64,000 bases of DNA from the NCBI GenBank assembly GCA_022814615.1, contig JAKLNE010000068.1, positions 98,640 through 162,639 on the forward strand, given 5' to 3'. Below are positions 56,765-64,000 of the stretch, in pieces. A program made the translations under genes and the position numbers. Origin of the DNA: Waltergamsia citrina (taxonomy: Eukaryota; Ascomycota; Sordariomycetes; Hypocreales; Bionectriaceae). Position 1 is the first letter of the stretch; each line of letters opens with the position of its first letter. The notes below the pieces were generated by a model. It was not told the DNA's origin, searched no databases, and was given only the letters and a program-made list of their open reading frames with translations.

Positions 56765-57847
56765 TGCACACTTTTCCAATAAGCTCTGCAGATGCCTGGT
56801 GTCGCAGTGCCGCAAGCACGTCGCTCTTGGTAAAACTATACACCTTCTCTACCGGCATTTGCAGGCTACGAGTAGCCATGAATCGCACGGCTTCTTCAAG
56901 CTGCTCCTTTGAGCCACTCTGGACCCCTCGGATTATACACCCTTTATGCAAAGATCCCATGGTAACATCAGGCATTTGTTCTTGAGATACGGTCGTCAGG
57001 AACCCTACGACGGAGATCAGTCCACCCCTTGCTACGGAGTTCAGACTGTGCTCCATGGTGCCCGCTCCCCCGATTTCAATGACATGGTCTACCCCTTTGC
57101 CGTTGGTGATTCTTTGGACTTCGGCATCCCAATCAGGGTATGTCTTGTAATTGATCGTATGGTCTGCACCGTACTTTGACCTGACATGGGCTAGCTTCTC
57201 GTCGCTGGACGACGTGATGATGGTCGTTGCCCCTGCGGCTTTAGCGAAGATCAGAGCAACAAGAGAAATTCCTCCAGTTCCTGGAATCTTGTTAGTCACG
57301 ACACTCGATTACAAGACTCCAGAGTATTCTGACCTTGAAGGAGAACCGTATCTCCTGGTCTCAGCCACTTGTTTCCGTACAAGGCGTTCCAGACTGTTGA
57401 TCCAGATTGGATAAGCGCTGCCCATTGGGTGAAGCTATGCGGCGTTTTGGGCAGTTTCACGGCAACATGAGCTTGCAGCGCAACGTACTCCCTCAGCATG
57501 CCATCTTTCATGCCGCCGGAGCTTTCCGTTGCATCTTTCGGTTGAAGCTGACCGTACAAGAAAGAGAAGTACAGCGGGGCCGTGGCGAAGTCACCAACGG
57601 CAAATTCCGTCACTTCGTCTCCCACTTGGACGACTTCACCAGCCATGTCTGAAAAGGGAATGACCTGGTCCTTGACAGGTAGGGGATATGTTCCATTCAG
57701 CATAGCCACATCCCTACCATTCAAACCCACGCTTCGAATTTTGACAAGGATCTCCGTTTTGGTGACAATTGGCATGGGCTCAGTATACACTTCCAAGCCA
57801 TCGAAGCCTTGTTTAGGGTTGAGCCGAAAGACAGTTTGAGTAGCCAT
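56751..57847 (-). CDS. Zinc-independent medium-chain dehydrogenase/quinone reductase
   Basis: 347-residue MDR-family reductase, two exons; intron 57281-57333 (53 bp, GTCAGA donor, CTAAC branch, CCAG acceptor). The junction rebuilds the cofactor loop VLLQGTGGISLVALIFAKAAGATT. The GroES-like half includes SVGLNGRDVAMLNGTYPLP and DMAGEVVQVGDEV. The structural and catalytic zinc ligands of classical alcohol dehydrogenases are missing (Asn-Gly-Arg-Asp in place of Cys), which fits the quinone reductase or enoyl-reductase-like branch. It presumably uses NADPH. It is tail-to-tail with the C2H2 regulator. Confidence 0.9.
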
Positions 57848-58253
57848 TGTGTTGGTTGAAATGCTTGAGAATGGTTTATGATAAAAATGAAAATAATTTT
57901 CCTGTCCAAGTGTGTTCGAGGCTGTCTATTTAATATGTCTTGAAATATGTCTCCAAGTTGTCTAAAACCAACCCCAAGACGGCGGAGTATTCTCATTCGG
58001 GGTCGAAATTCGTCAGCAGCACAACTTCTTGTAAGAGGGAAAGACCACCAACCAATTGCAGAGCTGATAGAACCGATATTTGTCTTTCTATATTACGCTC
58101 AAATACACTCTCGAATACACACATGAGTATACACTTGGACATACACTGCAGCGGGCGCCAGTATGGAGCATTGGTACGAATCGCCAAGGTATCTTACTAA
58201 AGCAAACAAAGCATAACAAGGTTCCAAAAAAACGAGGGTCTATCCTTTCCCAC
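57848..58253. other. Intergenic region
   Basis: Reductase promoter side and 3' side of the ABC transporter; the stretch 58080-58150 has short ACAC/ATAC direct repeats. No gene seen. Confidence 0.5.
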
Positions 58254-61200
58254 TTATGCTGAGCGCTTCTTCGCTCTCCAACGGCTTAGAAAGCCCCTAT
58301 TCGCCACACCATCCTCCTCTTTGGTATTGTTCTCTCTAGCAACATTCAAGAATACCCTCTCCAAAGTAGCCCCACCGACGGAGTAGTATTCAATACCGAG
58401 GTTGTACTTCTCACGCTCCAGTAACTCGATGACACTGACCACCGAACTTCTACCCATAGTACCGTTGTCGCCTGGGATCGTGAAGCGAATCTGACCACCC
58501 AACATGGTGCGCTCGAGCTGCGCTCCGGGAATGTGTCCCTGAAGCCATGACCGGATGCTGTTCATCTCTTCTTCACTAGAATTGGGCGCTGATTTCAACA
58601 GCAGACTGACGTAGTACACATTGCTGTATTTTTCACGCAAAGCCTCTGTAGTTCCTACAGCGAGAAGACGTTTTGAGAAGATGGCAGCGCGGGTAGCGAG
58701 AGCGTCAGCCTCTTCCATGCTGTGAGTGGTGAGGAGAACTGAGCGGCCAGGAGCAACGTCTTGAATCAAGCGCCAGAAAGCTCGCTTAGCGACAGCGTCC
58801 ATAGCGGACGTAGGCTCATCGAGGACCATAACTGGCGGGGCGCCCATCATGGCAATTGCGAGACTGAGCTTGCGCTTGTTCCCTCCAGAGAGTTTAGTTG
58901 CGAGGGTCGATGCATGAGGTGTAAGACTGAGGCGGGCCATAATGTGGTCGACGTTGCCCTTGATGTCGCTGACTCCCTTGATGCGGGCGTAGAAAGTGAG
59001 ATGTTCTCTTGTGTTCATCACGTCGAGTGCATCATGCTGAGGACATACTGGAATCCGAGTTAGCTTTATGTAGCATAATCATTTTCTGATCCCTTGAACT
59101 TACCTCCAAGGTATCTCTGAGCTGACCGAGTCCGGGCATCTTCCTCACGAAGGAGAATCTTGCCATGATCGGGAGTCAGCTCGGACTGGATCATGTTGAC
59201 CAGCGTGGACTTGCCGGCGCCGTTCGGTCCGAGCAACGCCATAACATCGTTGGGTGGCAGGCCTAGTGTGACATCCTGCACAGCGTGGTTCGACCCGAAG
59301 GACTTATCAACACTGAGCATACGCAAGAAATCGCCTTCCGTCTCCTTAACACGCTTCTCCTCCACAATGATATTCTCCGTCTTCTCGTCCCCTTCCTCTC
59401 CGCTGTTTCTCCATGCTACTCCAGCGGCTGCTTTTGATCCTTTGCTGCGGAACAAGGCCAGGTCTCCCTCAACCCAGATGATTAGAAGGAGAAGCACTGC
59501 CACTTGGATACACAGATAGAGAATTGGTCCGCCGTAGGAGTAGATAGAGGCAGAGGGAATAAAGTTGCCATCTTTGCAGCCAACCTGCATGGTGTTGACG
59601 CCAACGAACAAAGCGCGGAGAACATTGCCAATAGGAAGGATGAGATTGAGGCCAAAGGTAATTCCGTTGGTGACTTGGTCAAATGAGTCCGCATTAGAGT
59701 ACCCAGATCCAACCTGTAAATGGTTAGCTTATCAATGGACAATTGTGGAAAAGAGTAAAACGTAGCAACTTACGGAGAATGCAACAGCGGCAATAGCATA
59801 CATGAGGATGTTCAAACCAACTGTGGCAAGGAAAGACTTCAGGGGCCCTGTAACAAAATGCGCCACAAGGTACGCCTGAAGAATCGCCGCAACCCCGTAC
59901 AGGAACAGAATAGGCAGCATTATCAGGATTGACCCATTCCAAGGTAGGTCTTCTGAAAACATTATCAAGCTACATCCGATTGCCAGAGCGAGAGCAAACA
60001 TGGTGTCGAAGAGACCGTAAGCGAGCCACATAGGACTCCGACGAACCCCGTTGGCGTACTCCAGCGAGCGGACCTTGCGCGCTTTCTCAATGGCTGGATA
60101 TAGAACGGAAGCTGCAGGCCAGATAGCATGAACAAGAGTAAAGAATACAGCGTAGGAAGTTCCTTCGGTCATCGGTGTCTACAATTAGATAGTTAGTCTC
60201 TACTTCAAGCATGAAATACTCTGTGGAATACTGAGTAGAATAAACATACCGCGTTTCCTTCAGCCATGCTGGATATGTCAGCCTCAATAGGGATACCACT
60301 TTCCATCTCAGACCACAAGTTCAGAGTATCCAAAGCATAGCTGGAACCCGCGCCCACAATAGAGAATCCAATAACAGGTGCTTGATCACTGCTGCCCATG
60401 AAAACGCCACCTCTCTTCTCATATGTCATTTTGGATAGAGCACGCTTAAACTCGTCGAAGTCATCCGCCACGTCAGCTAGTTTGTAATACTGCCTAGGCA
60501 TAGCTTGGGACAAGTCCGGAAAGTCACCCTCTTTGACCAACTCGAAAAGTGTTTTGTTGGCTGAAGGCGGGGCTATTACCAAGGACGGGCAAAACGTATC
60601 ATTTGGGTCCTCGCAGTATGTTTCCGTTGTCCAAGATGGATATGGCTCAGAGAAATAGGACACAGGCTCAAGATTCTCACAAGTAGGAAGCTCGTAGTCT
60701 TCCACGAGTCTGTGGAGGAATGGCGTAATGACAAGAGGCAATGCGAGGACCAGTAGATAGGGGATCCAGAATCGTTTGAGGATGATAATACGCTTGAGGA
60801 ATAAAGTGTGAACTTGGGACCAGAAGGAAGTAACACGTGCAGCCTCCAGCTCAAAGTCTCCGTAGGACGAATGTTTGGGCTCCTTGATATGCGCGATGGA
60901 TCCATCATCTGCAACGCTCAAGAAGACATCCTCGAATGAGGGGCCAGTGACTCCAATATCCAAGATGCCAGAAGAGTTGAATTTCGAGGCTAAAGTGGCG
61001 GCAGTTCTTGAGTCTGGTGTCGTATACACAAGTCGGTCTTGATGAACCACAGAGGGATACTCAGCCTCCGTAGTTCCACTGTCAGTGCAAGGCACAGATA
61101 CACGGTATCCGCCTCCATGGGCGTTCTTCAGCTCGGCGGCGGCACCTGAACAGTTGACGCGGCCTTCAGTCAAGATGACAATGTTGTCCGCTAGAACATC

Positions 61201-63225
61201 TACTTCGTCGAGGAAGTGGGTGGTGAATACAATGCTGCGCTTCGCTCGCTGCTCAAGTAGGATCTCCCAGATGACACGACGAGAAAGGGGGTCAAGACCA
61301 GAAGTGCACTCGTCAATAAGGCAGACATTTGAATCGCCAACGAACATGCAAGCCAGCTGGAGCTTACGCTTCTGACCACCACTTAACGTTTTGCTCTTGC
61401 TGCCACGCTTGAGAGTGAGATCGCAAGATTCTAACAGCTGGGCAAGGTCATCTGGAGTTTCCTTGGATGCCTTAATCTGACTCCAAATGCGGAGGTGCTC
61501 GTCGACGGTGAGGTCCTCCCAATGAGTGTTGCGTTGGGGACAGATACCAATCTGAGACGGTTTGGCTTCCATCTTAACAGATCCAGAAGAAGGCTTGATG
61601 AAACCAGACATCATGTGAAGTGTGGTTGTCTTTCCCGACCCATTAGGACCAACCAAGCAAAGGATCTGACCTGCGCGACCTTGAAGGCTCACTCCATTGA
61701 CTGCCTTTACTGTACGTCGCTTTCCGCAACAGAATATCTTCTCCAAAAAGGTAGGCTGGAATGCTTTGACCAAGTCGGTGGTCTCCGCGACAACTCCAGA
61801 AGTATTGGTGCCCTCACTCAGGAACTCTCGGTTGCGGAAGTCGATTCCATGAAGTTTTCTCTCCACCAAAATAGCCAAGATAGGATACAGAATGATCTGC
61901 ACTACCAGGAAGCCAAGAAGCTCACCTAGGGTGATATTGTACGACTGAACTTGCGGCCCGTACTGCGAAGGAGCTGGCTGCGTGGAAGGGTCAGGATTCT
62001 TTCCATTCAGCTCCCAAACACACATTTGAAGAACAAAGAAGACAAAGTTGGAGCTAGGGAAGAGCAGAGATAGGATGTAGGCACCGTCAGGGTCAGGCAA
62101 TTTTCCACCTGTTCCCAAAGCGAAAATCTGAGCACCAACAGCAAGAAGCAAGAATCCGCCAATGACATACACAGCCGAGACACGAGACTTGCGGAAGAAA
62201 GCTGATGCAAAGACGATGGCGCCATTGACAGATAGCCCAAGGAGGATCTGCCATCCGATAAGCAGACCTGCATCTGCGCTGGGGAACATGATGTTCCAGA
62301 AGAGAACACCAAAGATGATGAAAACAGGCAAGCAGTAGATATTGTAGGTGATCAACCAACTCAGTACTCGTGCCGTAGCAGCACTCCCGCCACCCATAGC
62401 GTCGACTAATTGAGCCATTCCTGTCTCACGCTCTTCCGTGATGAAGCTCACATGCCGATAAATGATGAACAGATAACCAGCAAACAAGGCAAACACATAG
62501 ATATCGGCGATGAGACTAACAGATTGCTCCTGTCGATCCCGGTCGTATTGCTCTTGAGACTCTGTTGTGTAGCCGAAAGCCTTCGGGGTAGTCGTGATAT
62601 TGGTGATGGCTTGGTTGACGGCTAATTGGAAGGGCAGAAGCCACTTCTCCTGCTTGTTGTCATTATTCGGAACGTCGAAGCGACCTGTTGTCTTGGAATT
62701 ATCGAGCTGGAGACGGTATGACCAGGTGTGATTCCAATTGTTTTCACTCCGGTCAGAATAGAAGTAGTCTGGTCTTAGTGACTCGGGGGGAAGCTTGGTC
62801 GTTTCAGGGCTGTCGATGAAGGTAATGGCGCCAAAGCAAGGACTGGCACCGCGTAGATTGGCCACACATCGTGAGCTCACAGCACCAACGCTTTCCTCGA
62901 ATATCAAAAGATCGTCTGCAATCCCTTCTGTGAATGTTTCGATAACCTTATCCACCTCCTCATTCAGGTGGGGGGACCTCACAACGACGAGAGGCTCGTC
63001 GACGATATCGGCCAGAGCCTTGATGGGACTCGGGGTGCCAACGCCATAAGCGTCGGAGCTGGTTTGGAAATTAGGGATATTAAGAAGAACGGCGACAATG
63101 GCGATAGGAATAGCGTAGATCCAGAAGAAGAAGGAAAATGGCCGACGGACAACTGTGATTAAAAAGTTCTTGTAAAGCAGAGCTCGAAATCTTTGGGCAA
63201 AATGCCCAACGTTGAAGCGCGCCAT
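58254..63225 (-). CDS. Full-size ABC transporter, ABCA type
   Basis: 1594-residue transporter with the order TMD1-NBD1-TMD2-NBD2, from four exons. Introns: 60179-60249 (71 bp), 59714-59773 (60 bp) and 59048-59103 (56 bp). NBD1: Walker A GPNGSGKTTTL near 525, Q-loop ICPQRNTHW, signature LSGGQKRKLQL near 613, Walker B CLIDECTSGLD. NBD2: Walker A GPNGAGKSTLV near 1288, the Q-loop VCPQHDAL formed across the last intron, signature LSGGNKRKLSL near 1380, Walker B VMVLDEPTSAMD. Each TMD has a large extracytoplasmic loop after its first helix, as in ABCA proteins that move lipids. Substrate unknown. It lies at the end of the transesterase-regulator-reductase group but is probably an independent gene. 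Confidence 0.95.
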
Positions 63226-64000
63226 TTTCCTGGTGTAATCTGATATTCTTCACATCAGAAACAAGGGAACATCGACGAGGCAGTATTTCATTTATCTAGC
63301 CGCGCAGCAAGTCCTTAAATCTGGCCGAAACAGCAGGCTGTGATGAAGCGACTCATTCGACCAACGAGTGCCTAGGAAGACATTAGACCCCAGATCCCAG
63401 CTACTAACACGTACACAGCCCACGCAGAGCAGCCAGCGTTATGCGATGGAATCAATCAAATTGAACCCACACGGCCTACGCGTACATTCTCCCGCGCCTA
63501 TAACCCTGTATGGTTTATGCTAAAGATAGCTGTTGATCATCTAGTAATTCGAAGCCTTCCAGCGTGTTGTACCCGCATTCAGCCCCAGAGTGAGCCTTAC
63601 AGGGCCAGAGAGTGGACATATGCGCATCGGTCGAGGAACTATTGCTATAGGGCTGCCAAGGATTTGTCCCAGCCTGGTGAAGATCCAACCCAGAACAGTG
63701 TGTCCATCCCAACTACGCCGTGCTTAGCCTCACTGCCTTCTCCATATTGAAACATTACTACTATATAAATCGAGATAGCTGTTGCGACAGGCACGCAACA
63801 CTAAACCTGTGAAGCTAACCTGCAAAAAACCAAATATTTCTAATATACCGAGCTCATTCTAGCTCCCATTTATATAAAAGGGGGGGGGGGGGGGGGGGGG
63901 GGAAAACCCAAAACCCAAACACAACCGAAAACAAATATAATTTTATAAAGAGGAAACAAACCGCCCAAAATTAAAAAAATATATAAAACTAAATTGGTAA
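63226..64000. other. Terminal non-coding region
   Basis: ABC transporter promoter, then A/T-rich sequence, the G-run and low-complexity A/C-rich sequence. No gene recognised. Confidence 0.5.
63880..63902. repeat. Poly-G run (23 G)
   Basis: An uninterrupted G homopolymer followed by AAAACCCAAAACCCAAAC-type sequence to the window end. It may be a real tract or the ragged end of an assembly contig. Confidence 0.85.

Noticed and set aside
1..64000. CRISPR arrays, bacterial operons, tRNA or rRNA genes
   Set aside because: Intron-containing eukaryotic genes rule out the first two as expected features. I scanned by eye for tRNA T-loop words and rRNA blocks and found none, but tRNAscan would be needed to exclude tRNAs.

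Overview
The window comes from a filamentous ascomycete (Pezizomycotina). The genes are split by short GT-AG introns of about 50-110 bp with CTAAC-type branch sites. The families are typical of that group: a SAT4/rhodopsin-like membrane protein, Zn2Cys6 and C2H2 transcription factors with a fungal-specific regulatory domain, a cyanide hydratase, an ankyrin protein with a fungal N-terminal domain, and an F-box protein. Many genes had to be rebuilt across introns. The coordinates given span the whole spliced CDS and the introns are listed in each entry. I could not place the species.

Layout. 0-10 kb is housekeeping-like: the C-terminal part of a Ubp2-type deubiquitinase cut by the window edge, a mitochondrial enoyl-CoA hydratase, a large unknown membrane protein, a J-domain protein and a glycosyltransferase. 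10-14 kb holds no recognised family, but it contains a minus-strand gene with seven short exons whose exon-intron units recur about every 125-130 bp. A hairpin and a duplicated segment lie just downstream of it. 14-22 kb has a 5-exon F-box protein, a GNAT acetyltransferase and an alpha/beta hydrolase, separated by long empty spacers. 22-28 kb carries a decayed hybrid histidine kinase, a cyanide hydratase and an ankyrin protein.

28-47 kb is the most accessory-looking part: methyltransferase, short-chain dehydrogenase, FAD monooxygenase with an apparent frameshift, rhodopsin-like membrane protein, UbiA/COQ2-type prenyltransferase, Zn2Cys6 regulator, then a secreted ureohydrolase divergently paired with an amino-acid permease. 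The promoter shared by the last two contains two CGG/CCG palindromes of the kind Zn2Cys6 dimers bind. This looks like a metabolic or partial meroterpenoid-type gene group, but no polyketide synthase, NRPS or terpene cyclase is visible, so its product is unknown.

48-64 kb: a second GNAT protein, a small cysteine-rich secreted protein, a Gfo/Idh/MocA oxidoreductase, a beta-lactamase/transesterase-family enzyme divergent from a C2H2 regulator, a zinc-independent medium-chain reductase whose CDS end overlaps that of the regulator, and a full-size ABCA-type transporter. The window ends in a 23-base G run and low-complexity A/C sequence.

How the genes may work together (inference): permease plus ureohydrolase plus the nearby Zn2Cys6 factor is a plausible nitrogen-scavenging unit; the SDR, monooxygenase and prenyltransferase could modify one metabolite; the transesterase, C2H2 regulator, reductase and ABC transporter could form a second small group. 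None of these links is proven by sequence alone.
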